From Emergomyces orientalis (lineage: Eukaryota > Ascomycota > Eurotiomycetes > Onygenales > Ajellomycetaceae), in NCBI GenBank assembly GCA_002110485.1, contig MOWL01000024.1, positions 496,001 to 560,000 on the forward strand: DNA of 64,000 nucleotides, read 5' to 3'. The translations under genes were made by a program, and so were the position numbers. The notes under the pieces are model-generated. The model did not search any database and was not told the origin of the DNA. It saw only the letters and a program-made list of their open reading frames with translations. Shown piece by piece: positions 19,556 through 28,583 of this stretch; position 1 is the first letter of the stretch, and each line of letters opens with the position of its first letter.

Positions 19556-22512
19556 GTCTGCACTTTGCCACGAAGATCATCTAACTTTCGATCTCCATGG
19601 TCGCCGGGAGAATAACCAAGAAAAGACACCTGATTCTTCTCATCCTTCGGATCAAAAACGTGAACAAGAACACCGCCTTTGTTATCTGTAGTTCTTGCCA
19701 AACGCGTCGCGTTTTCATATGGTCGGCCGAGAATGCAATCATGAGAACCGCGTTCCATGATGAAGAATGTCTGAGGCACCATAACAGATCCAAGGCGAAC
19801 AGGAACATCCTTGCAGATTCCAATGACACCACTCTGCTGACCCCCAGCTCCAAGAATAGGTTTGACAGCATCCCTTTGAATGATGAGACCGAGATCTAAC
19901 GCAGTTCTTTCAACAAGACAGTTAATTTCCGCACCTCCATCAAATATCGCCTCAGTTTCCCCCTTTCCAATTCCGACAGTGAACTTGATGTGTCCAACCG
20001 AAACGAGATTCCAACGAGGATTATACTCAGCAACAGAAGTGCCAGGTTGAACCAGGGCAACGGTGGCTGCATCATCCCGAATCATATGCTGTTGAACTTC
20101 GATGGGAAGATTTTGAAAGAACATGTGCTGGAGTTGGGTGGAGCATGCCATGAGATCTTTAATCTGAATTCCGCCGATTTCTTGGCGCATGATCTTCTCA
20201 AATATTCGCCGCGTCGCGATCGCCATATTGTCTTTATTCTTCATTTCTGCAGAAAGCTTTGGCCCTTTGAGTTTCCGAGGCCTGCAGAGAACAGTTTTCT
20301 TCTGAATCTGCGGAGCATCTGCCATTTCTGAATCTGGGACAATTCCACCGTCTCCGAGCTTTGGACTTCCGCCCTGAAGCTGTTCATCATGGAGAGGTTG
20401 AGAATTATCATCCTCATCATCTTCCTGTGAAGCAGAGATCACATCTTGAGCAAAAGAAACTGATTTCCCATCTGAATACCTGCCATTGCGCCGAGAATGT
20501 GTTGTTGGCAGTCTCTTCTCCTTCTCAATTCGTCCGGAAAGCGTTGCTTGATTTTTATTCATAGAAGAGGCCTTATCCTTCTCAGTAGAAGTGGAAGCAG
20601 CCATTACACTAACAATCTCCTCCATCTCACTATCGGTCATATCACCTTCCTCAGGGCCACTATCAAATCCAATATCACATATGCTTACGGCATTCACCGA
20701 TGGCATCGGGGATCCGTCAGGAAATACCCGGATACTACCATCATTCCGAAGTTTATCCGCGGTTGGGACAGTCGGCGGTGCAGCCATTTGCTTCAAAAGT
20801 CGTTCAATTGTAACAATATGGGGCTCAAGTCGGTTGACAGCAATCTTCGGGCCTTTTCTCATCACATTACCCTCATAGTATTCTCCAATCATATTCCGAT
20901 GAATCTTGCCCTGATCGATGAGCCGGCCGATTGCTAAGCAATTTGGAAGCATATGGTTTGAATCTCCGCAACCCCAGCATGACATCGGCGGTCGATCGTA
21001 TTGAACAAAGCTTCCAGATCGAGATCGAGACGGGCCTCCAGGTCCACGTTGAGTTCCATAGTAAGACACATTTGGCAAATCCAATGCAGGATCACGTCCT
21101 CGAGTAAGAAGAACCTTTGGAGCAGTCACATTTTGCTGCATGTTTCCCTGGTTTTGAATGCCAGCGATCGCCAGAGATAACGCGTCCATTCGGTTGACAA
21201 GGTTCTCAAGAATGTTATCACTCGGATTCTGTGTTTTCGCATCCGGAGCAGGCATCGCCGAAGCGGTCGGCACAGGCACATTCAATGTGGGCGGATTAAA
21301 CACGGGCTGAGCAGACGGCTGCATCGATGGAATAGAGTTGGGGAAAACATCAGGTGCCAGAACTCGTGCAATCTCTTCCTTTGTCTTCTGCATTTGAGAC
21401 ACAGCATCGCAGATCTTCGGCAGTTCCCATCCAGATTGACTAACCTTATCAAATCCAGCAGTGCGGAAAGCTTTTTCACGAATACCTTCTGAAAGTCCTT
21501 GAAGAAACCAGATACAAGCAAGAGATTGTTGCAATTCATTCTTGCAAATGAGAGGCATCGCAACTGCGCGGAATTGACGGCAGTAGACGAGGATCTCCTG
21601 GCTGGTAGAATGGGTTTTGTTGCACAATGCATGGAGGTAAGATTGATTATACATCTGTTGGTGAGCATCTTCGCGCCAGAAATCGGCAAGCAACTGCTTT
21701 TTAACCATTTCCCATGTCTTATGATCCAAGACAAGCTGATCGATATGGCCCTGCAGTTCCATGGTACAATAGTTCCGTAATACCGCCAGAGCATCGATTC
21801 CTGCAACGAAATGCAAGGTGCACATTGCCTCATATCGATCAACAAAAGCAGTAATGTTTCTCCCATCAAAGAATGGGGCTCCAGGTGCTCCAGGAATCGG
21901 CATCGGCATGACAAGACGTTGATATGGCAGTCCACTATTGGGAGTCGGCTGACCGGACGAGGTAGTAGTGGGTGTAGTCATCTTTTCTTTGCTAGCTTCT
22001 GTCTTCTCTTTGCTAACTTCTATTTTCGGGGGCGCTGCAGAGACCTTTCCTGACTGAGTTTGACGATGGGCAATAGAATCCGACCGAGAATGCTTGGAAG
22101 ACATATATTGAGAAAGAAAGGAACGCACAAAAGACTTCTGTTCACATAAGAGAAAGAGTTCAACAATACTATCAATATCAATATCCTTTTTATATTCAAA
22201 TCTCAAATCCTCAAGAAAGAGAAGGAATTTCAACATCCACTTTAGATCTTTTTGCTGAAGGTCTTTTTTCTTATCACTTTTCTCAACATTTCTCTCTTCT
22301 TTCATTTGTTGAATAGGGGTATGGGTATTCAAATTGAGCTTATCAGTGGGGCGTTCGCTCGCATCCTTCATTATCCACTGTCGATATCGGCCATATCGGC
22401 CAATCAGAGGCTTCCACAAATGAACACTATTGAAAAGAATGCTCAACAAAAGCAGAAAAGACAAAATGTTGAGAGAAATCATATCAGTCGTAGCTACCGC
22501 CTGCCCATCCAT
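19546..22512 (-). CDS. gag: Gypsy Gag-protease
   Basis: Structural polyprotein plus aspartic protease. The first in-frame ATG is 22512 (MDGQAVATTDMIS); the frame is open a little further upstream through the primer site but has no ATG there. Total about 988 residues. The N terminus has a hydrophobic stretch (ISLNILSFLLLLSILF, about residues 12-27) that could anchor to membrane. A retrotransposon-gag-like capsid region covers roughly residues 200-370 (FDGRNITAFVDRYEAMCTLH ... WREDAHQQMYNQSYLHALC). A CCHC knuckle, CWGCGDSNHMLPNC (C-x2-C-x4-H-x4-C), lies near residue 505. The C-terminal protease has IFDGGAEINCLV and CILGRPYENA; the active-site triplet is D-G-G where D-S/T-G is usual. It ends in TAG at the slippery site. 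Confidence 0.92.
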   Translation of the reverse strand: MDGQAVATTDMISLNILSFLLLLSILFNSVHLWKPLIGRYGRYRQWIMKDASERPTDKLNLNTHTPIQQMKEERNVEKSDKKKDLQQKDLKWMLKFLLFLEDLRFEYKKDIDIDSIVELFLLCEQKSFVRSFLSQYMSSKHSRSDSIAHRQTQSGKVSAAPPKIEVSKEKTEASKEKMTTPTTTSSGQPTPNSGLPYQRLVMPMPIPGAPGAPFFDGRNITAFVDRYEAMCTLHFVAGIDALAVLRNYCTMELQGHIDQLVLDHKTWEMVKKQLLADFWREDAHQQMYNQSYLHALCNKTHSTSQEILVYCRQFRAVAMPLICKNELQQSLACIWFLQGLSEGIREKAFRTAGFDKVSQSGWELPKICDAVSQMQKTKEEIARVLAPDVFPNSIPSMQPSAQPVFNPPTLNVPVPTASAMPAPDAKTQNPSDNILENLVNRMDALSLAIAGIQNQGNMQQNVTAPKVLLTRGRDPALDLPNVSYYGTQRGPGGPSRSRSGSFVQYDRPPMSCWGCGDSNHMLPNCLAIGRLIDQGKIHRNMIGEYYEGNVMRKGPKIAVNRLEPHIVTIERLLKQMAAPPTVPTADKLRNDGSIRVFPDGSPMPSVNAVSICDIGFDSGPEEGDMTDSEMEEIVSVMAASTSTEKDKASSMNKNQATLSGRIEKEKRLPTTHSRRNGRYSDGKSVSFAQDVISASQEDDEDDNSQPLHDEQLQGGSPKLGDGGIVPDSEMADAPQIQKKTVLCRPRKLKGPKLSAEMKNKDNMAIATRRIFEKIMRQEIGGIQIKDLMACSTQLQHMFFQNLPIEVQQHMIRDDAATVALVQPGTSVAEYNPRWNLVSVGHIKFTVGIGKGETEAIFDGGAEINCLVERTALDLGLIIQRDAVKPILGAGGQQSGVIGICKDVPVRLGSVMVPQTFFIMERGSHDCILGRPYENATRLARTTDNKGGVLVHVFDPKDEKNQVSFLGYSPGDHGDRKLDDLRGKVQTLN
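19549..19555 (-). promoter_or_regulatory. -1 ribosomal frameshift slippery site T TTA AAC
   Basis: The gag frame reads ACT TTA AAC TAG. Slipping back one base on T TTA AAC gives TTT AAA CTA GAT ATG, which is exactly the pol frame and bypasses the TAG at 19548-19546. U UUA AAC is a canonical X XXY YYZ heptamer. Confidence 0.85.
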
Positions 22513-22520
22513 TTTGAATT

Positions 22521-22538
22521 GCCTTCCCAGGGACGCCA
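22521..22538 (-). promoter_or_regulatory. Candidate gypsy primer-binding site
   Basis: One base inside the 5' LTR the minus strand reads TGGCGTCCCTGGGAAGGC; a primer complementary to it would end ...GACGCCA-3', as tRNA 3' ends do. The donor tRNA was not identified. Confidence 0.6.
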
Positions 22539-22539
22539 A

Positions 22540-22887
22540 TGAAGTGGAATAAGGGGTTGTGCGCTTTTGGCGGCACGTGGGCAGGAGCAGCGGGATCGTA
22601 AGGAGGTTGGTAAGTTCGCCGTGTATACAATATTCTATTCAACGAGCTATCCAAATAGCAATACAAAAGAACACGTAGGAGATTCAAATATAGAAGAAGA
22701 ACAAGCAATCAATCACATATCAAATCACACAATCAAAAAGGAGCAATCTCACTGCTCTGCGTACAATCAATCTTCGCCGAATCCACACGTGTGTCAAAGG
22801 ATAATGGGAATATGAGGCAGCCATGCCAAACAAATATATGAGGCGGTCTCGGCGAAAAGTAATACCACGCCGAGATTCCCCACCACA
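22540..22887 (-). repeat. Gypsy 5' LTR (right copy)
   Basis: 348 bp, TG...CA, identical by eye to 13453-13800. As the 5' LTR of a minus-strand element it holds the promoter; no TATA was assigned with confidence. Confidence 0.95.
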
Positions 22888-23680
22888 ATAGTAGAGGATT
22901 CTCACATGTTTCCTTTTCATCAATTTCAATATTAAATTGAATAACTTCATGAGCAGATCCTGATGTTTCTTCTGAATTAATAAACCAATTATAGATCTTG
23001 TTTTCAATCAAATTTTTTGATAGAAAGGTTAAGTCTATGATTGATTTCTTCATTAAGTTGTTTCTAAAGAAGGTCTGTCTATCAATTTCATTTATAATAT
23101 CTAATTCATGTTGTAGAGCCCACTCTACTATTTTCTCTGATCTTATTGAATAATCACATTCAGAATTCCACCATATATGATGTGCATTGAAATCACCACA
23201 TATAATAGCATTTTTTTCTGGACTTAAATTCAGCAGTTCTCTGTCAACTGTCCATGAATTATCATTTACCTTCAGTGATTTTTCATTATAAATATTTATC
23301 AATTGAATACTGTCAAATTGATTTCTTGTATCTATAATATCTCCAACTAGAATATCAGAATTAGATATATAATTACTTTTTATATTGAATTGAAATCTTG
23401 ATCTTTTTCTTGCATATATCACAACTCTTGCTTTTACATCTGATTTCTCTGGTAAAAAGCAGTGATAGCTTGAATGAGAAATTATAAATTGTTGTTCTAT
23501 ATCAAAATTTGGCTCTTGTAATAGAATGAAGTCAGTTTGCTCTTCAAAGCCTATCTGTAAGCATGAATAGATAGCATCTTTATTTCTATCAACATTGTTT
23601 TGAATAAAAGTTATTTTTGAAGCATTTTTGATAGTTTTTTTCTTCTTTTTATTATTGTTTTGTGTAGTAAACATGTACAA
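22888..23680 (-). pseudogene. LINE ORF2, AP-endonuclease part (5' of the gypsy insertion)
   Basis: The start of ORF2. The apurinic-like endonuclease that nicks the target is readable: KITFIQNNVDRNKDA, FILLQEPNFD (catalytic Glu), VVIYARKR, IICGDFNAHHIWWN (GDFNAHH box), SIIDLTFLS and GSAHEVI (the SDH-type box, with Ala). The gypsy element enters just after ENPLLL, between endonuclease and RT, so no full-length ORF2 can be made even apart from the later stops. An A/K-rich N terminus (NNNKKKKKTIK) precedes the domain. Confidence 0.88.
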
Positions 23681-23707
23681 AAGGAATAAATTGAAGCTGT
23701 GTTTCTT

Positions 23708-25270
23708 TTATTCTGAATCAGGTAATAGATTATATCTATTATCTGTATTCAGAGCTGGAACTTCTACTGCTTTCATAGAAATGAGATTTTCTTTATCTTT
23801 TCTCATTTTTATAGATGTAACAGGGTTTAAGATCTGTCTATTTTTTGAAAAAGAATTTGACTCAGAAGAAATAGACATTTGAGAATTTCTTCTTTTTGTA
23901 GTTTTATCTATTTTCTCTGTATTTTGAGTTTCTTTTCTCCATTTCACATCTTTATTGAAAGACTTTTTCTTGAAAATGAAAATACAATCTTTTGAAATAG
24001 ATGTGTGCTTTTCATAGCAATTACTGCATTTGATTTCAGTGTGATTGCAGATTTCACCTATTTTTCTACATGTGTTGCAAGAATGTTCATTTGTTTTGTG
24101 ATCTAAAGCACAAAACTGACATTTAGAATTTCTTTTACAAGTATTTGCAAAGTGTCCATGTTTCTGACAGTTTGAGCATTGAATTTGAGATTTAATATTC
24201 TCTCTTGAATCTTTGAATTCAAATACTTTCATTTTCAATCCTGCAATTATAATATACTGTCGTTTTGACTGTTCTATTGTATTTGTAGTAATTAAAACTG
24301 AAGCATTTTGATTTCTTTGTCTTTGCTCATAAGAATTGAGCCAAATTGGGGTTTTTTTCAAAGAAATTGAATTATATATTTCAATTTCTTCTTTCAAATT
24401 TATCATGCCTTCTTCATGATCAAAGATTTCAACTGAAATATCATGTAATACAAATTTTCCCCATTTCTCATCTTTTTCACATGAAACTTCAATAGAGAGA
24501 GCTTTTTGAACTATCTCTTTTCAGCAGTTTTCATTTTGAATTAGATATTCAGAGCTGAAATCTGGCATAGCAGTAATTACAATTGAATTTCCCAGAAAAG
24601 AGGTTTCAATTGATGAGATAACTGGCTTGAATTCTTCATTTTAAGTTTCAAAATGAAAGTTTTGATTGATTTTGTTTCTAAGTTCAAAAATGAACTTAGA
24701 ATCATTTAGAATAGATTTTTCAAAGATAGCTCTATCACTAACTTTTAAAATCAGTCTCTGTTTTTTTGATTCAAGAAATTTAATCTCTTTTTGAGCTTTT
24801 CTTTGTTCTTTTTTCTCAACTAATGAGAAAATTTTTTCTGCTTTTTTCAGCTGTTTTTCTTTTTCAATATTTTGTGAGCTATTGAGAGCTTGAGCATAGG
24901 TTTTTGTCTCATTTTCAGTGTTTTCTTTTGAAAGAGATTCAGAAGAGATTTTTTAAAATACAGATTTTTCAGTTTTTTTCAAAACTATCTTCAGATTTGA
25001 AGAAATATTAAGTTTAAACTTAATAATTTCATTCAGTTGTCTTGCTTGTGAATGCAGAATAAGAAGAATTTCTTCATTTTCTTCATACATGCACTGTTTA
25101 TATAGCTCATCAGCTATTTTTTGTAGATTTTTCACTTCATCTACTTTGTGTCTGTCTATTTCTTCTTTTTTTCTTTTCTTCAAAATCTCAATTTCAGAAA
25201 CAGTTTCTATGAAATTATTTCTATTTTTGCATGGAGTCATCATGTTCACAGATTGAGGTGAGTTATTCAT
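23708..25270 (-). pseudogene. LINE ORF1 (Gag-like, CCHC), three in-frame stops
   Basis: A single minus-strand frame runs from ATG 25270 to 23708, broken only by TAA at 24955-24953, TAA near 24640 and TGA near 24520. No frameshift is needed. The N terminus is a charged coiled-coil-like region (IEILKKRKKEEIDRHKVDEV). The C terminus holds three cysteine knuckles: CSNCQKHGHFANTC, CQFCALDHKTNEHSC and CSNCYEKHTSISKDC. These bind element RNA in related LINEs. The stops are explicable by C-to-T change (CAA to TAA, CGA to TGA). Confidence 0.85.
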
Positions 25271-26956
25271 GATTTCTTTGAGTATATTAGATAATTAGTC
25301 AAATTAAATAGTATTCTCAGATTTTTGCTATTTTTTCTACTAGAAATAGTATCTAGATTAGATTTTTCAAGAGAATCTAATAAACTAATATTGATTTTTA
25401 AAGATAAATCAATTAAATCTTCACAGACTTCTTTCTTGTGCTACAAAATGAAGAGAAAAGAATTGATTTCAATGAATAATAAATTATTCAATTGAAATGA
25501 CAGTTTTTGAAAGAAAAACTGACAAAATAAATCAATTTTTTGCAGAGAAATTGATAAAAACTATTCAGAAATATTCAATATTCTAAACTTCTCCCCACAT
25601 ATCAAGTATGCAGCTCAAAATTGAGATTATTTTCAAAAACTGAATCAGTCACTGAAGTAAAGAAATATGATTTGTGTAGAATTTTCTTGATTTATTTACT
25701 CAGAGCTAAATCAAGAAAAACACTCTAACTCTTGCAAATTTTGTCTTTTTCAATTTAAAAAGCTTCTCAAAATTTCTGCTTGAAATAGGCCCCACCTCAA
25801 ATCAAGATTGTATTCCTGAAATATCAATATGAATTAATACTGAATAGATTTCCTTTTCTATTCAAATTAATCTCATATATTTTACTAGATAGCTCTTAAT
25901 AAATGTAATTTATTAAGTCACACAGATGAGTATGCAAATGAAGAATCAACAGACTAAATCTGTACTATTTTCTTATATAATAATATATATATATACAAGT
26001 ATGTATATATATTACTTGCAGGGACCAAGCTATTTTTTTAAACACTGATATTTCCACTTTTTCTCGTTCCGTTTTGTAGAGAGGGTAGGTTCCGGGGAAT
26101 TTCTGATTGAAGGGTAGGTCACGTGTGATCTGTGCTGAGGTATTTTTTTGTCACTTTTCTGCCGGGCGAGGTAGGGCGGTACAGGGAAAAGACTTGGCAC
26201 TGGTGCAAAGGAACATGAAAATCAATCAGAGTTTTCACACAGGTTTTGACAATGAATTGTTCAGAAAGAGATGGTCGGAATGAATTCAAAATTGAGACAG
26301 TTGTAATATCTGGTTTGTTCTAGCTTCTATCAAAATTCTATGTAAATTGGGCCGAAACTGATGATGTTATGTGATGAAGTGTGATTTTCTTTCCCCTTAG
26401 GGGTTGCAAACACGTTTTCCTCAATAGCTTCACCAACTCGCGCTCAATTTTAATAAAAAGTGAATAAATTGCTTTCTCAAACAAGAGCTTTCAAATGGAT
26501 GTCTTTTCGTCTTCTAATTCGAAGAATTGGGCTGGTTCGGGGGAAAGCGTTTTTTTGTTGCTCGACTTGTTGTCAGTATTTGATATAGAGATGTGTCAAA
26601 CACCTGATTATTAATCAAGCGCCAAACGGATGCATCGAACCATTCAAATCTCCACCAAATACGCCACTCCATCTACTATCGTTATTTTTCTCCTAGTTTC
26701 CACCTAATTTGGATATTTCATTTGGTATATGACAGACTATTGATTATTGTATGTAACATGCCCCTATATGGGCATATTTTGTAATATAGCTAGCGAGAGA
26801 TTCATGGTTATAAAAAGCCGTGGAAAACCTGTAGATATGGGGAAGAGGGGAGCCCAAAAAATTCAATTTTTAACTTCACTTTTTCATTCGTACGCGAACA
26901 TTCTACCATTTAAAAATCTCTCATAAGATGTGATTCTTCACACACATATTTATTTT
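25271..26956 (-). promoter_or_regulatory. LINE 5' region, half AT-rich, half normal composition
   Basis: Lies inside the LINE's target duplication and upstream of ORF1, so by position it is the LINE 5' untranslated/promoter region. 25271-26015 is very AT-rich. 26020-26940 is visibly richer in G/C, contains CACGTG (near 26117) and short palindromes (CCCCTTAGGGG near 26395; ATGCCC-ctatat-GGGCAT near 26757), and has no coding frame. A separate small insertion cannot be excluded, but no terminal repeats were seen. Confidence 0.5.
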
Positions 26957-26965
26957 ATTGATTTT
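26957..26965. repeat. Target-site duplication flanking the LINE (right copy)
   Basis: ATTGATTTT, the partner of 10061-10069. Confidence 0.88.
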
Positions 26966-27695
26966 CTCTTGATTTCTTAGTGAATTTCTTGCTAGAAGTT
27001 TCTACTGTTTTCTTCATGAATTGATCTTGATATATAGTGAATACTGCATTGTTTTTAGAGTATTCAGGCTTGTCTTCTGTGATGCATGTCCAACAGTGTG
27101 ATCTGAAGTGATTGATCATTTTTTGTACACTTAATGATTTGTCACTGTTCTCTAGGGTGTTCTCCAGTTCCTGGTGACAGAAGTCCGAGAATTCGGGGTG
27201 TATGACTTGCACTGTATTAAGAAATCTATATAGATTGCCTGGTTTGCTGGTGAATTCATCAACATCATATTTGAGAACTAATTGATGACAGTTCTTTCAT
27301 TCTAGTAGTCATTCATTGGCTGCTCACTTTTGCATCTCTGATGACTTGAAAAACTTTAAAAAGAGATTAGTGAGTTCAATCTCTTTTTAACATTTTATCA
27401 GAGCAATGAAGCTCTTTAATTCCTTCAATATTTAATGTGAATCTAGTGTTTTTGTCAGAGCTCTTCATAGCTTCAGGTCTATGATTATTGATATATGATC
27501 ATAGAGTTCCTTGACACCTTTTATATAGATCTTATATGTCTTCATACACTGTTTATATAAGTAGAAGTGCATATGCATCATCTTCAAGTGTATTTCTTCT
27601 GTATCTGATTCATAAGGTTCTGGCTCCATAGAAGGGGCTATGCATTCAGCATCTAAATTCATATATTTGTGAAAGTTTAGAGTCATTGCTTTCAT
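26957..27695 (-). pseudogene. Copia gag, N-terminal part
   Basis: One minus-strand frame from 27695 to 26958, where the LINE enters just before the zinc knuckle. It contains at least six in-frame stops between 27467 and 27250, several of them TGA where tryptophan would fit and TAA where glutamine would fit. Legible stretches include HFYLYKQCMKTYKIYIKGVK, YDVDEFTSKPGNLYRFL and VIHPEFSDFCHQELEN. Beyond the LINE (from 10064 downward) the frame resumes with a decayed Cys-rich knuckle (KYCKCYLFEEKMYSN). Confidence 0.75.
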
Positions 27696-27882
27696 TTAAA
27701 CTTCTTCATATCAATTATCTCAGTCTTTGCTAGTTCTGAGAATAATCTTATTAGTCATCACAGTCATCTTTTTGATTTTTTCAGTGTGTTGAATGGTCTA
27801 ATATAGAGTGTATGTGAATGGGGAGGGTTCATATAGAATGCAGCAATATTATATGCAGTAATCAATGTTTTAGAGCAGTAGT

Positions 27883-27900
27883 TGCACCCAGGCTCATAAC
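27883..27900 (-). promoter_or_regulatory. Copia primer-binding site, half-tRNA type
   Basis: Directly inside the 5' LTR the minus strand reads GTTATGAGCCTGGGTGCA. The first ten bases are complementary to the GGCTCATAAC anticodon-loop sequence of initiator tRNA-Met, consistent with priming by a half-tRNA as in Drosophila copia. Confidence 0.7.
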
Positions 27901-28322
27901 TATGAAACGGAGGATAAGACGGAGAGTGGAGCTAGCATAATATGCACATATATAGGGAGGAATTAATATATTGAGATATATGGTATTGTGGTCTGTGTGC
28001 TCTGAGCTCTGAACTAGCTAAATATCTATGAGTTTTCCATGGCTATTTATACCTGTGAATTCATCTTAGGCTGCCCAACAACTATTCATCAATAATATGA
28101 GTGATTTACATGCTATATTGATTGTATCGTGATATTCTCAGCTGAATACCTCTGACTTTGTAGAAAAATCAATGTAATGGTGAATATATTAAAGATCAGC
28201 GAAGATGAGGGTGTATTTGGTGGAGATTCCATCAGAGTTCGCCGTGTGGCAATTAGTGTGGCAATTGAACATGTGCATATGTCTTAGCCAACGAATGTGT
28301 GGCGATAATCTCATGTTTCACA
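27901..28322 (-). repeat. Copia 5' LTR (right copy)
   Basis: About 422 bp and collinear with 5571-5991. Same termini (TATGAAAC ... GTTTCACA). Followed by ACTAT at 28323-28327. Confidence 0.93.
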
Positions 28323-28327
28323 ACTAT
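28323..28327. repeat. Right target-site duplication of the copia element (ACTAT)
   Basis: Exact partner of 5566-5570. Confidence 0.9.
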
Positions 28328-28583
28328 TTCAACGCAAGTCATCATCACGCAACTTGTATTAATTTAGCCGATTTTTTATTTCACTTTTTGATATCAGATC
28401 GCATCAAATCAGAAGAACCGTGTAAAACTTTGGGACAACAATTCCCGCCTGAGTGCTCAGGTCCTAAATTCCACGCCCATCCTCAGCAGCAAGCAGTGTT
28501 ATATTTCCCTCGCTACCATTTCGTTCCTATTATTAGATGTCCTCAATGACAACTTCGTGGGCGCAATAACACCGATCCTCGCC

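Larger units (their letters stand above)
13453..22887 (-). mobile_element. Intact Ty3/gypsy LTR retrotransposon with an extra third ORF
   Basis: A 9,435-bp element on the minus strand. It has two 348-bp LTRs (13453-13800 and 22540-22887) that I find identical by eye, TG...CA ends, a 4-bp ATAG duplication, a primer-site candidate, a G-rich polypurine tract, a gag-protease ORF, a pol ORF (RT, RNase H, integrase in gypsy order) and an additional 394-residue ORF. No stop or frameshift breaks any main ORF, and base composition is far less AT-rich than the host LINE. Identical LTRs mean a recent insertion, so the copy may be active. No chromodomain or envelope was recognised. Confidence 0.95.
10070..26956 (-). 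mobile_element. Non-LTR retrotransposon (LINE, Tad1/I-like), RIP-damaged, split by a gypsy element
   Basis: Minus-strand LINE of about 7.45 kb once the gypsy insertion (13453-22887 plus 4 bp) is removed. In order: a 1.7-kb 5' region (26956-25271), ORF1 with CCHC knuckles (25270-23708), ORF2 with AP endonuclease, reverse transcriptase, RNase H and a C-terminal CCHC (23680-10288), and an A-rich (TAAA)n-type tail ending at 10070. A 9-bp target duplication flanks it. The endonuclease-RT-RNase H order fits fungal Tad1/I-group elements. Clade assignment is from architecture only. Both ORFs contain isolated in-frame stops and are inactive. Confidence 0.9.
5571..28322 (-). mobile_element. Ty1/copia retrotransposon, RIP-damaged, split by a LINE
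   Basis: The outermost element of the nest. Its LTRs are at 5571-5991 (421 bp) and 27901-28322 (422 bp), flanked by a perfect ACTAT duplication. Subtracting the LINE insertion (10070-26956) and one 9-bp target copy leaves about 5.86 kb, a normal copia length. In minus-strand order it contains the LTR, primer site, gag (27695-26957), a zinc-knuckle remnant, protease and integrase remnants (about 10060-8400), reverse transcriptase and RNase H (7826-6090), a purine tract and the 3' LTR. The integrase-before-RT order and RNase H wording (IADGMTK) identify Ty1/copia. Coding frames carry many in-frame TGA, TAA and TAG codons, so the copy is dead. Confidence 0.93.
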
